From an uncultured Granulosicoccaceae bacterium (GTDB lineage: Bacteria; Pseudomonadota; Gammaproteobacteria; Granulosicoccales; Granulosicoccaceae), in NCBI GenBank assembly GCA_938041955.1, contig CALISD010000001.1, forward strand, positions 1 through 64,000: a stretch of 64,000 nucleotides of DNA, read 5' to 3'. The notes under the pieces are model-generated. The model was not told the origin of the DNA. It worked only from the letters and a program-made list of their open reading frames with translations, and did no database searches. The first letter of the stretch is position 1. Every line of letters begins with the position of its first letter. Position numbers and translations under genes: made by a program. Below, in pieces: positions 1-8,616 of the stretch.

Positions 1-173
1 TAAGACGCTGAGTTTATGAGAAACGGTCTGTGTTTTAGCCTCCTCTGTAATGCTTTGAGCGGCACTTGAGTGCTATTCAAATCCAACAAGCCGCAATGCG
101 CGTTCTTTCAACTAATCGGCATGGATTCGAGTTCATAATAGGGCGTTGCTGTACATGTTCAGTTTTTATGTCA

Positions 174-201
174 TTGCATATAAACCAGCACCAGATATGA
201 T
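174..201 (+). promoter_or_regulatory. Weak sigma70-like promoter candidate
   Basis: TTGCAT at 174-179 and TATGAT at 196-201 are separated by 16 bases, about 80 bp before the PhyH gene. The -10 matches the consensus at five of six positions but the -35 at only three. Nothing else is recognisable in bases 1-262. Confidence 0.25.
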
Positions 202-280
202 TACTCGATAGCACAAGATGTAGTTGTAGTAACAAGTGTGGGTTTAACTATCCGCAGAAGAATTGGAGCCCCAAAATAAA

Positions 281-1090
281 ATGAATATTGAGACACTACG
301 TAACGAAGTGCTCGCTGCAGCAGGCGCAATGGATGCTGACAAGATTGATGTGGAAAACTTTAAAGCAACTGGTGTGGCGATTGTGCGTGGTGCCGTGCCG
401 ACAGGTAAAATGTCTGAATGGAACGAATTGTGGGATGAGCACCGACGGCAGACTCTGGGTGCCAGCCGAACGCTGGAAAATGTGCATAACCCGGTTGAAA
501 TAAAAAAACTACCTGATGAATTATTAAATATCAGTAGTAGTGAACATATCATCAATCATATAAAGCCGGTGTTTGGAGAAAACATAGGGCTTTTCCACAA
601 GCGCTTTGTAGTGAAAGATTCTAATTCGAAAGGTGCTGTTATTTTGCATCAAGATAGTGGATATCATGTCGGCTCCTTCGAAAAAGCGTCCGTATTTTTA
701 GCATTGAAACCCGTGAATGAAGCAAATGGTGCAATGTATCTGCTTCCAGGAACCCATCGGTTTGGATATCTTGGTGACGCCGGGGCTATCAACAGGGAAG
801 TGCTACCAGAAGACTGGCCGGTGATTACTCCAACTCTCGAACCGGGGGATTTCATGTTGATGAACTCGCTGGTATGGCACGGATCCGGGCCATTCCATGA
901 AGGTAATGAGAGGGTGATGACCGACTTTATTTATCAGCCGTCCACAGATCCCAGCACTATTGAAACGGTCGCCGGCGAAGGCGGCTGGAATGGTAGTTTT
1001 CTTACCGAGGCTCGTGATGAGATCTTTCTTCAATGCCGCTCTTCTAAGCTACGTGAAATTCGTGGCATTTTAGATAGTACGACGAAATAA
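281..1090 (+). CDS. Phytanoyl-CoA dioxygenase (PhyH) family protein
   Basis: Putative Fe(II)/2-oxoglutarate-dependent oxygenase of 269 residues on a double-stranded beta-helix fold. Visible metal ligands are His123 and Asp125 (HQD) and distal His200 (WHGSG); Arg211 is well placed to bind the 2-oxoglutarate carboxylate. I chose the ATG at 281, with GGAG about 12 bases upstream; an in-frame TTG at 263 would add six residues. It lies 9 bp before the acetyltransferase gene, so the two probably share a transcript. Members of this family hydroxylate small molecules, lipids or sugars. The substrate here is unknown; modification of a glycan precursor is only suggested by the EPS setting. Confidence 0.85.
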   Translation: MNIETLRNEVLAAAGAMDADKIDVENFKATGVAIVRGAVPTGKMSEWNELWDEHRRQTLGASRTLENVHNPVEIKKLPDELLNISSSEHIINHIKPVFGENIGLFHKRFVVKDSNSKGAVILHQDSGYHVGSFEKASVFLALKPVNEANGAMYLLPGTHRFGYLGDAGAINREVLPEDWPVITPTLEPGDFMLMNSLVWHGSGPFHEGNERVMTDFIYQPSTDPSTIETVAGEGGWNGSFLTEARDEIFLQCRSSKLREIRGILDSTTK

Positions 1091-1099
1091 TTCAGTATT

Positions 1100-1777
1100 A
1101 TGAAAAATGCAGTAACAGCCGATCTATCCAACCTTGGTAAAAGAAAATTATGTATTTTCGGTACTGGGGGCTTTGCTAGAGAAACACTTCTGGTATTTAT
1201 TGATTCTTTGACAGGCTCGGGACAAGAGTACCGAGATCAAGTAGTTTTCATGGAGAACGATGACGCTTATGATTCAGCCGAGATCATGGGTATACCGGTC
1301 ATTCGACAGTCTGAATATGACGCTTCAAAGCATTTTCTGGTAATCGCAATAGGGGAGCCCGCAAGTCGCAAGCGAGTGGCAGAGCAATTTCCAGCGGACA
1401 CCGCATATGCAACATTGATTCATCCAACTGTTGTAATGTCTGAGTGGGTAGAACTTGGTGAAGGAGCAATTGTTACGGCCGGAACCATAGTTACGTGCAA
1501 TATTAGCATTGGTAAACATGCGCAATTGAATCTTCATACCACAGTGGGGCACGATTGCGTCATCGGTGATTTTTTTACTACCGCCCCTGGCGCTAAAATA
1601 AGTGGCATTTGTGAGTTCGGAGACTGTGTATATTTCGGCACTGCTTCATCTGTTCGGCAAGGTGTCAAAATTTGCAGTGATGTGACAATTGGAATGGGTG
1701 GTGTGGTTGTAAAAAATATTGAGAGCCCTGGTGTGTATATAGGTAACCCGTTGAAGGCGTTACCTCCCTCCACCTGA
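1100..1777 (+). CDS. PglD/NeuD-type sugar O/N-acyltransferase
   Basis: 225-residue acyltransferase. The N-terminus has a Rossmann-like nucleotide-sugar-binding motif (FGTGGFARE, about residues 20-28). The C-terminal half is a left-handed beta-helix of hexapeptide repeats, ending in the usual GNPLKAL segment. The family acetylates 4-amino sugars (PglD, UDP-4-amino-QuiNAc to UDP-diNAcBac) or sialic acid precursors (NeuD). The window also encodes a PglF/WbpM-like dehydratase (16445), a PglE-like aminotransferase (18502) and a PglC-like transferase (5368). N-acetylation of UDP-QuiNAc4N is therefore the best inference. Acceptor specificity cannot be read from the sequence. Confidence 0.85.
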   Translation: MKNAVTADLSNLGKRKLCIFGTGGFARETLLVFIDSLTGSGQEYRDQVVFMENDDAYDSAEIMGIPVIRQSEYDASKHFLVIAIGEPASRKRVAEQFPADTAYATLIHPTVVMSEWVELGEGAIVTAGTIVTCNISIGKHAQLNLHTTVGHDCVIGDFFTTAPGAKISGICEFGDCVYFGTASSVRQGVKICSDVTIGMGGVVVKNIESPGVYIGNPLKALPPST

Positions 1778-1799
1778 ATTTTATTTTCATTTAAAAAAA

Positions 1800-3296
1800 T
1801 CAGTGTGAAAGTATTTTTCCATGGTGAATCTTGCCTAACCCTCGTATCGAGCTTGTGAAAAGCTTAGCTAATTTTATATTAGGCGGTGGCTTAGATGTTG
1901 ACACGAAATAATTCGGCTTAAATGCATTTATTGCTTTGCTTAACTCAGGATCTTTTAGATAATTTGAGCGTATTGCGATGACACTTCGTGGGTTCAAAGC
2001 AAAGTTGAGTTGAAGTTCGTGATCACTGTCTAGAAGTAAAACTCTGCTGTCTGTAGCAACGGTAAGAAATTCACTGGTTAGGTTCAATTGCATGGTTTTT
2101 TCAAGCTTTGCCTCTTGGTGCGCCCGATTTGCCAGGTAGCCACTTGTAAGTGCGGTAAAAATAAGCAGGAGAATGCTAAGTGTTCTTACAATAGAAATGG
2201 GCAGCTTGTCTCTAATTTCATGCAAGCCGATTGCAATCACAACGAACGTAGCGGGTGCAACTATCTGTTGATAGCGAGGTTGTAATTGCATCAGGACTAT
2301 AACGCCAACGTATGCCCCTAGTGCAGCTACGCATGGCAAAAGGACAAACGCCAGCTTTTTTAGTCTGAACGCGAATAACATTAAGGAAGTGATTAAAGCG
2401 ATATTTGTGTAAAAGTAGAGTGGCAAGTGGTCGGGTCTGAATATATGGTTCTGTATTGCGTATAGGAGTTTGTCATAGAGCAGAGAAGCATTGACGGCTG
2501 GAAGTCGGTCGGAGTAGTGCCAAAGCATGTTGGTTTCGCCCGGTATGGCTCCGGCAATTATCGCAGTGAGATTTGGTTGAAAGGAACTTGGATATAAATA
2601 GGGTGATGAAAGTTTTATTGATCCGAATAAAACCGCGAGACCGCAAGCTAGAATAAAGGATAATCGGTTCGATTTATGTACAGACTCATATATTAAAAAC
2701 AGGATATAGAAAATAGCCAAAAGTAGATAAATAGGGTGCGATAAAATACCTAAACATAGTGTAAAAACTAGCAGGAAATGGATAGCGGTGACGTGTCTGA
2801 AAATGAAACCAATTAGGCAAAGTGCGGTGATTCCACTTAGGAATTGTTCCTGCAATATATTGGTGGCCTGCCATATGGCAATAGGGGATATTAGGTAGAG
2901 GGCCGTTGCTATGTGGGCAAGATTTCTGCTTGTAAATCTAGAACTCACGGTGTGAATTGAAAGTGCTACTAAGAGATGGCATATAAAATTTACTAAAGTC
3001 CATGCTCGGTAAGGAGACATGTAGGTAGAAAGATAGGCTGATATTGTCAGTACTGGCCCGTTGTGCATAAAGTGATTAGCTGTGTTTCCCGTTTCTAGTT
3101 CCCTAAGTAATTTTCCTGGATAGTATAAGTTCGTTGTCGATGATTGTCCGTCAGCTAGAGAGCTTACGTCTGCAATGTACCAATACTGATCTGATCCTCG
3201 TATGCCGTTTGTTGAGTAGGAAAGTAATGCTACGGACAGCAAAAGAGATGTAAGCAGAATTGCTATCTCCCATGTCAGATGATTTTTTTTTTCCAT
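1800..3296 (-). CDS. Polytopic membrane protein, GT-C glycosyltransferase-like
   Basis: About 498 residues with roughly ten or more hydrophobic segments. An Asp-containing motif (SDQYWYIA) follows the first membrane helix, in the place where GT-C enzymes carry their catalytic acidic residue in the first periplasmic loop. GT-C enzymes use polyprenyl-phosphate sugars as donors. The ATG at 3296 begins MEKKNH just before the first helix; a GTG at 3383 would overlap the upstream glycosyltransferase gene by 31 bp. It is transcribed with that gene. It is a candidate user of the polyprenyl-phosphate sugar predicted from the 30-36 kb cassette, but a Wzy-like role is also possible. The family assignment is by topology only. 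Confidence 0.55.
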   Translation of the reverse strand: MEKKNHLTWEIAILLTSLLLSVALLSYSTNGIRGSDQYWYIADVSSLADGQSSTTNLYYPGKLLRELETGNTANHFMHNGPVLTISAYLSTYMSPYRAWTLVNFICHLLVALSIHTVSSRFTSRNLAHIATALYLISPIAIWQATNILQEQFLSGITALCLIGFIFRHVTAIHFLLVFTLCLGILSHPIYLLLAIFYILFLIYESVHKSNRLSFILACGLAVLFGSIKLSSPYLYPSSFQPNLTAIIAGAIPGETNMLWHYSDRLPAVNASLLYDKLLYAIQNHIFRPDHLPLYFYTNIALITSLMLFAFRLKKLAFVLLPCVAALGAYVGVIVLMQLQPRYQQIVAPATFVVIAIGLHEIRDKLPISIVRTLSILLLIFTALTSGYLANRAHQEAKLEKTMQLNLTSEFLTVATDSRVLLLDSDHELQLNFALNPRSVIAIRSNYLKDPELSKAINAFKPNYFVSTSKPPPNIKLAKLFTSSIRGLGKIHHGKILSH

Positions 3297-3352
3297 GTTC
3301 ACTTTAATGGTTGGCAATGCTGAGATATTCGTGACGGCTGTTGTTTCCGAAG

Positions 3353-4456
3353 TCAACGATAGTTTGGGAAATACGATGCCCACTGATCAGCAATTTTCTC
3401 GATATTTAACTCGAGTGCAATACGTCTTGCATTCTCCCCCAGTTTTAGCCGCAGTGATTTGCTTCTGACTAGGCTAAGTAGTTCTTGATGAAAAATGGCG
3501 GTGTCATTGGGCTTTACAAGTATTCCTGTCACATCATGATTTATAATCTCAGCTGGTCCTGCTTCGCAGTCGTAGCTAATTACTGCTTTTCCTGCCGCCA
3601 TTGCTTCTATGAGAGTATTTGGGAAACCTTCGGAGAATGAAGTCATTGCTAGAATATCGCAGTGTCGATACCAGTCTCCGATGTTGCCGACTCTGGGTTG
3701 TATGTTTGCGCTGGATATTAACCCAAGTTCATGTATTTGTTGTTGTAACTGATCGTGCATTGGTCCTTGTCCGACTATCAACAATCTGCACTTCGGAAAG
3801 CTAGTTTTTATTTTAGCGAATACGCTTATTAGATGATCAAACTGCTTTTGCGGCACTAGACGACCGACGCCGAGGATAACCACATCGTCATCACCACGTG
3901 TCGGTGGGGTGATGATTGGCTCTTGAACTGGGAGCGGGAGAACCAGTGGGTTTTTAATTGTAACTACATTTTTAGCTTTAGTATTGCGTTGGAGCCACAC
4001 GCGTGTCGCCTCTGTTTGAGAGACTAATACGTCAAGCTCCGCATATGTGTACTTTCGGATGGTATTCCAAATAGGGCTGATTGGCGGATGCGTAGGGAAG
4101 TTTCTTTCTGATCCAATGGATTTTATTGGCAGTCCCTTGCAGGCCAAGGCGGAGATTATATTGGAAGTCGTCATCATCGAGATGAGAACATCCGGTTTTG
4201 TGGATTTCAGATGTTTTCTGAGTTTTCTTATTCTCTTTGCATTGTTGAGTAATCCGGAAAGTACGTTTTGACTCTCTGATGCCATATTTAAAGACACAAC
4301 GTTTACATCGCGTGAAACCTCGTATGCACCTTCTTGTGGGCTGGAGCATGTGGCGATTGAGATCTCGTGCTCATCGCTCCAATGGGAAGCTAAGTGCGCC
4401 GTAACTCTTTCTGCCCCGCCGCCGCTTAGTGAGTAGATGAAAAATGTAATCTTCAT
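3353..4456 (-). CDS. GT4 family glycosyltransferase
   Basis: Retaining GT-B glycosyltransferase of 367 residues. The N-terminal domain starts MKITFFIYSLSGGGAERV, the glycine-rich acceptor loop typical of GT4. The C-terminal donor domain has the GRLVPQKQFDHLI region and the E-x7-E segment SEGFPNTLIEAMAAGKAVI. I prefer the ATG at 4456; one at 4474 adds six residues unlike the family. It most likely extends the lipid-linked repeat unit at the inner face of the cytoplasmic membrane. Donor and acceptor are unknown. The downstream GT-C-like gene follows directly. Confidence 0.85.
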   Translation of the reverse strand: MKITFFIYSLSGGGAERVTAHLASHWSDEHEISIATCSSPQEGAYEVSRDVNVVSLNMASESQNVLSGLLNNAKRIRKLRKHLKSTKPDVLISMMTTSNIISALACKGLPIKSIGSERNFPTHPPISPIWNTIRKYTYAELDVLVSQTEATRVWLQRNTKAKNVVTIKNPLVLPLPVQEPIITPPTRGDDDVVILGVGRLVPQKQFDHLISVFAKIKTSFPKCRLLIVGQGPMHDQLQQQIHELGLISSANIQPRVGNIGDWYRHCDILAMTSFSEGFPNTLIEAMAAGKAVISYDCEAGPAEIINHDVTGILVKPNDTAIFHQELLSLVRSKSLRLKLGENARRIALELNIEKIADQWASYFPNYR

Positions 4457-4690
4457 TGGACGCTGTAGATACAATCCGGATGGTGAGCGGGGAGGCTGAA
4501 ATTATAGCGCGATCGGTGCGATGAGTCCGACGGAAATTGTGGATCAAGTCGCATTGATTACAATGGTGGTTTTGTGTAAAAGGTATTGTCTGCTAGGCAA
4601 TTTTCGTAAAAAAGTAAAGGTGGTTTCCGTTTTTGGGAATGTGTCCTATGATACGATTTGGATCGGCTCTAGCAGAGGTTTTTAGAATAG

Positions 4691-5368
4691 ATGACGATAC
4701 TAGTTTTAGCGCCACATCCCGATGATGAGGTGTTAGGAGTCGGTGGCACCATGAGCAAAATGGCAGCTGCAGGAGAGGATGTTCAGTTAGCTATTGTAAC
4801 TGGGCTTGGTGAAGAGCCGCACCCGTTTGTATCAATCGATGCGTGGGAGAGAGTTCAGGCGGAATGCAAAATTGCAAGCAAGATCCTTGGAGTATCAAAT
4901 GTGTATTTCGGGGATCTGCCGACTGTGTGTTTGGATCACCAACCAGTCTGGAAGATTAATAAAAAAATCTACGAAATTATAGAAGCGGCCGCACCTGATC
5001 AACTGTACCTCCCGTTTCCCTATGACCTACATAAAGATCATGGGGCAGTTGCTTATGCTGGTGTTGTAGCGGCTAGGCCCTACCTTTCACTTGGAAAATC
5101 AATAAAGAGGGTGTGTTTCTATGAGACGTTGACAGAAACTCATTTATCTGCGCCATATCTCGATCCTGCGTTTCAGCCAAATATGTTTGTTGATATTTCC
5201 GAGCATCTAGATCGCAAGATTGAAGCGATGGAAAGTTATAGGAGTCAACTGCAATCGGCTACGCAACCGCGCAGTTCTCACGGACTTCGCACACTTGCTC
5301 ATTTCAGGGGTATGCATGTGGGAGTTAATGCGGCGGAATCGTTTGTGATTGCTCGTGAGTTTCTTTGA
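4691..5368 (+). CDS. PIG-L family zinc-dependent N-deacetylase
   Basis: 225 residues with the LmbE/PIG-L fold. The zinc motif is PHPDDE (His9, Asp12), with the third ligand in HKDH (residues 114-117). Relatives remove N-acetyl groups from GlcNAc-type sugars, including GlcNAc-PI, bacillithiol precursors and lipid-linked sugars. Its stop codon overlaps the start of the next gene, an initiating sugar transferase, by one base (TGATG), which implies translational coupling. It may de-acetylate the first sugar of the repeat unit or a nucleotide-linked amino sugar, making a free amine for the formyltransferase two genes downstream. That link is inference. Confidence 0.85.
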   Translation: MTILVLAPHPDDEVLGVGGTMSKMAAAGEDVQLAIVTGLGEEPHPFVSIDAWERVQAECKIASKILGVSNVYFGDLPTVCLDHQPVWKINKKIYEIIEAAAPDQLYLPFPYDLHKDHGAVAYAGVVAARPYLSLGKSIKRVCFYETLTETHLSAPYLDPAFQPNMFVDISEHLDRKIEAMESYRSQLQSATQPRSSHGLRTLAHFRGMHVGVNAAESFVIAREFL

Positions 5369-5967
5369 TGTCAGTTGTAATTTATAATCGAGCAAAGCGC
5401 TTTTTTGATCTTTTGATTGCTTCGGTGGCTTTGCTTTTTATGCTGCCAATTGGTGTTGTGGCAATGGTATTTGTGAAGCTTGAGTCTGATGGCCCGATAT
5501 TTTTCACACAAACCAGGGTTGGGCTGAAACAAAGAGAATTTGAGCTGCTAAAGTTCAGAACTATGGTTGTTAATGATCAAAGGGATTTCGGTAAAGATCT
5601 GGATTCTATTGATCCTGAAATCACAGTAGGGGGGCGGTACCTACGAAGGTTTAAGGTTGATGAGCTTCCTCAATTACTTAACGTATTGGCCGGCGAAATG
5701 AGCCTCGTTGGGCCTAGACCGCCTTTGCCGCTTTTGTTGAGTGAAATGTCTGAGAAAGACAAGGTAAGGTTCGACGTTGTTCCTGGACTTACCGGGTTGG
5801 CCCAAGTAAATGGAAATATACACTTGAGTTGGCCAGAGCGATTTCAATATGATCTAGAGTACGTGCGCACGCGATCTCTAAGTTTGGATATTCGCATTCT
5901 GCTTAAAACAGTTCTTATCGTTATCTTTGGAGAGGGAAGATTTGTAAAGCGGAGGAAAAGCCGGTGA
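5368..5967 (+). CDS. Initiating sugar-1-phosphate transferase (PglC/WcaJ C-domain type)
   Basis: 199-residue monotopic phosphoglycosyl transferase. It has one N-terminal membrane-associated helix (RAKRFFDLLIASVALLFML), then the conserved FTQTRVGL, KFRTM and DELPQLLNVLAGEMSLVGPRPP segments. The family transfers a phospho-sugar from a UDP-sugar to undecaprenyl phosphate, the first committed step of repeat-unit assembly. Short PglC-like forms commonly prefer UDP-diNAcBac or related 2,4-diamino sugars, which fits the PglF/E/D-like genes in this locus. The ATG at 5368 overlaps the upstream TGA; its own stop overlaps the next GTG (GTGA). Confidence 0.92.
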   Translation: MSVVIYNRAKRFFDLLIASVALLFMLPIGVVAMVFVKLESDGPIFFTQTRVGLKQREFELLKFRTMVVNDQRDFGKDLDSIDPEITVGGRYLRRFKVDELPQLLNVLAGEMSLVGPRPPLPLLLSEMSEKDKVRFDVVPGLTGLAQVNGNIHLSWPERFQYDLEYVRTRSLSLDIRILLKTVLIVIFGEGRFVKRRKSR

Positions 5968-6935
5968 ACGTAGTTATTATAGGTGCGGTTCAAAGTACAG
6001 AGAGAGCCCTGATAAAGCTTGTACAGCATAAGTTGAATGTTGTTGGTGTATTTGGATATCGGGCGCAAAGCTCTGCCCATGTTAGTGGTTTCACAGACTT
6101 GGAAGTGATCGCAGATAAGGCCGGTTGTAAGTTTTTTCCGTTTGAAAGTATAAATGACAAGGCGAAAGAAATTGAAATGCTTGCCCCTGATGTGGTATTC
6201 GTGATCGGGCTTTCTCAAATTGTATCTCAGCAAATACTGGAAATACCCACTAAATATTGCATTGGATTTCATCCGACGAAATTGCCTCAAGGAAGAGGCA
6301 GAGCACCGCTTGCCTGGATGATTCTTGATCGAGTGAGCTTAGGGGCAGCGACATTTTTTAAGTTACATAGGGGGGTTGATGATGGCCCGATTCTCGTACA
6401 AAAAGAGTTCCAAATATTGGACTCAGATGACGTGCAGTGCCTAATAGATAAAACTCTGCTCGCGCTGGATGACGCACTGGATGAGTTGTTACCTCAGCTC
6501 ATAAGTGGGGTTGAGAAAATGAAGCCACAGCCAGAGGAGCTTTCTAGTTACTATGGAAAACGAGCACCGGAAGACGGGTTAATACAATGGGCCGCATCAG
6601 CGGATGACATTAGCAGGTTGGTTCGAGCTACTACGAGCCCGTACCCGTGCGCATTCACATACTCGGGGAGTAAGAAAATTTCTATAGAGCGAGCTTCTGC
6701 TTCACATGAACATAGCACTAGAGGTGTCATCGGTCGAATATTGACTGTAGATTGCCAGGATGGATTTTATGTTCAGTGCGGCGAGTCTGTTTTGCATGTG
6801 ATTCAATATTTGGCAGAGGAGAGCTGGAAGCCTCGTGTTGGTGCTTTGCTTGGATATTATGCTGACAGTGAGCTATGGGAATTGAGAAACAGGGTGGCGC
6901 GTCTAGAGGCGTTGCTCGCGGAAAAAATTGACTAA
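5964..6935 (+). CDS. Sugar N-formyltransferase (Fmt-like fold)
   Basis: 323 residues. The N-terminal formyl-transferase domain includes HPTKLPQGRGRAP and GVDDGPIL; a C-terminal Fmt-C-like domain (about 205-290) is followed by a short possible coiled coil. Catalytic His103 and Asp139 are spaced as in Fmt and ArnA, but the Asn two residues before the His is Gly101. The expected reaction is transfer of formyl from N10-formyl-tetrahydrofolate to an amino sugar, most simply the 4-amine of a UDP-4-amino-4,6-dideoxy sugar made by the 16445 and 18502 products. The start is GTG with a strong GGAGGA 7 bases upstream, overlapping the previous stop. True tRNA Fmt is less likely given the context. Confidence 0.8.
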   Translation: MNVVIIGAVQSTERALIKLVQHKLNVVGVFGYRAQSSAHVSGFTDLEVIADKAGCKFFPFESINDKAKEIEMLAPDVVFVIGLSQIVSQQILEIPTKYCIGFHPTKLPQGRGRAPLAWMILDRVSLGAATFFKLHRGVDDGPILVQKEFQILDSDDVQCLIDKTLLALDDALDELLPQLISGVEKMKPQPEELSSYYGKRAPEDGLIQWAASADDISRLVRATTSPYPCAFTYSGSKKISIERASASHEHSTRGVIGRILTVDCQDGFYVQCGESVLHVIQYLAEESWKPRVGALLGYYADSELWELRNRVARLEALLAEKID

Positions 6936-7092
6936 TGATTGATTGGATCTAGTAAATACTGAGTTCGCGTTTGTCTATGTCGCATTGCATTGTGTTGTTG
7001 AGATAAATAAGTGTTGTAAGTGCAAGAATTTAAAAACTGCTAATTACGCATGCAAGTCTTTCTCTCTTAAAATTGAATAAAGTATTGAATCC

Positions 7093-8355
7093 ATGAACAA
7101 AAATTCCACGAATATCTTTACACATGTCATCATATTCGTGGTCGTGTTTATATTTGTATCAAATATTCCGAGGTATGTGCTTTCGTTGAGAGTGGGTGTA
7201 GTGCCGTGGCATATATGGTTGATGTGTGTTGGTCTTCTGGCGTTTGTTTTTTTGTTTAATAAGGCTGGTATAGAGTTTAAAAAAATATCAATACCATATT
7301 TAATTTGGGCGATGTCGTTTTTAGGTGCAGCATCGATTTCCTTGCTTGTGGTGTACCGAGATGGTGGCTCGCTGCAGCAGTTTATTCAGTATGCGTGGAT
7401 GACTATCATCGGGGCTTCAATTGCTTCTGCTATGAAAGACAAAGCAAGCATATATTCGGCGGGTTATGCTGTATTGTGCGCAACCGTATTGCTTGCGATT
7501 CTCACGGTATTGGAGTTTCTTGACCCATCGTTCCAGGTTATCGTGGATAAGTACTTCGAAGACGATGCGACTGTTGGTGCTTTGAACCGATCAGGTGCGT
7601 TGTTTGAAAATCCTAACAATAACGGTCATGCAATGGTTTTGGGCATGTTTGTGAGTCAATTTTTCTTGCCTCAAAGGTTGAGGCTGGTTTTGTTTGCTTT
7701 GGTCGGGGCTGGAGTCTTTTGCACGGTTAGTCGAACTTCCCTTGTTGTATGGGGGGTAGCGGTAGTGCTGTCGCTCGGTTTGGGTCTTGGTTATGAGAAA
7801 AAGAACTACTTATCTAGGTTCTTGGGGGTTGCTAGTGTTGTAGGATTGTCTGCGGTACTTGTAACTGGAAAGATTCCGGAGATATTGTCTCTGTTGAACT
7901 TGGAGCAATCGATGACTTCAGGAATGATGGAAAGGTTGTCTTCCAGTTTTTTTGATCAGTCTGATGGTTCAACCAATATTAGAAAAGAGCTGGGAAAGCT
8001 CTCGTTGGATTTATTCCTCGCTAATCCCGTTTTTGGTGCTGGTCTGGGTGCCACAGAGAATCTGATTGATCACCTAGGCTCGCATAATCAATTCTTAAAA
8101 ATAGCAGGTGAACAGGGGGGGCTAGGTCTATTGGTATTTATGGCTTTAATGGTAGTTGCCTTTTATTCACGCTCGGTGTCAGCTGTTATTTTTGTTTTGT
8201 TGTTCTTTACTATTTCGCTTAGTAGTCACAGTATGTTTGCGTACCCGGCCTTTAGTGCTTTGATACCGATAGCACTTATATTTGTTCCAAATATGACCCG
8301 TGGTAACAGAACTCGCCGAGTCCGTCGCCGCCGCAGACGAAGAAACGAGCACTAA
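7093..8355 (+). CDS. O-antigen ligase/polymerase (Wzy/WaaL) family membrane protein
   Basis: 420 residues with about ten to twelve transmembrane helices. A large periplasmic loop and the late GSHNQFLKIAGEQGGLG segment match the Wzy_C/O-antigen ligase domain. It would polymerise lipid-linked repeats or ligate the finished chain in the periplasm. Polymerase is favoured because the locus also has a Wzx flippase and Wza/Wzc-like export proteins. The last 16 residues form a strongly basic arginine run, unusual for the family. It has its own 157-bp leader, so it may be separately transcribed. Confidence 0.82.
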   Translation: MNKNSTNIFTHVIIFVVVFIFVSNIPRYVLSLRVGVVPWHIWLMCVGLLAFVFLFNKAGIEFKKISIPYLIWAMSFLGAASISLLVVYRDGGSLQQFIQYAWMTIIGASIASAMKDKASIYSAGYAVLCATVLLAILTVLEFLDPSFQVIVDKYFEDDATVGALNRSGALFENPNNNGHAMVLGMFVSQFFLPQRLRLVLFALVGAGVFCTVSRTSLVVWGVAVVLSLGLGLGYEKKNYLSRFLGVASVVGLSAVLVTGKIPEILSLLNLEQSMTSGMMERLSSSFFDQSDGSTNIRKELGKLSLDLFLANPVFGAGLGATENLIDHLGSHNQFLKIAGEQGGLGLLVFMALMVVAFYSRSVSAVIFVLLFFTISLSSHSMFAYPAFSALIPIALIFVPNMTRGNRTRRVRRRRRRRNEH

Positions 8356-8480
8356 AACCCGTCCCGTTATTGGCGAAGGTTATGCGGACAAATTAGTGAG
8401 GTTCACAGGCACTGCAGGTCTATTTTAATCCTTTGTCAAAGAAGTTCGGACGCAATGACACAATGTTTCATCGGTTAGCG

Positions 8481-8500
8481 GCGCCACTTACCTGTGGCGC
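8481..8500. terminator. Hairpin between convergent genes
   Basis: A perfect 7-bp stem GCGCCAC/GTGGCGC with a 6-base loop lies between the convergent polymerase and pectate-lyase genes. There is no strong T-tract on either side. It may be a weak bidirectional terminator; the rest of the 261-bp gap shows nothing recognisable. Confidence 0.4.
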
Positions 8501-8616
8501 GTTCTTGGGTGCGCTCATTTGTAGATATTTACGGAGCGTGGTGTTCTTGGATTCTTTATGTTCGTGATTGTGCTAACAAAAAATTCCCATTGTACGAACA
8601 GTCTTAACCCCTAGGT

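Noticed and set aside
168..179. ATGTCATTGCAT, a third copy of the EPS operator-like motif
   Set aside because: Two mismatches from the perfect palindrome; a few such matches are expected by chance in 64 kb.
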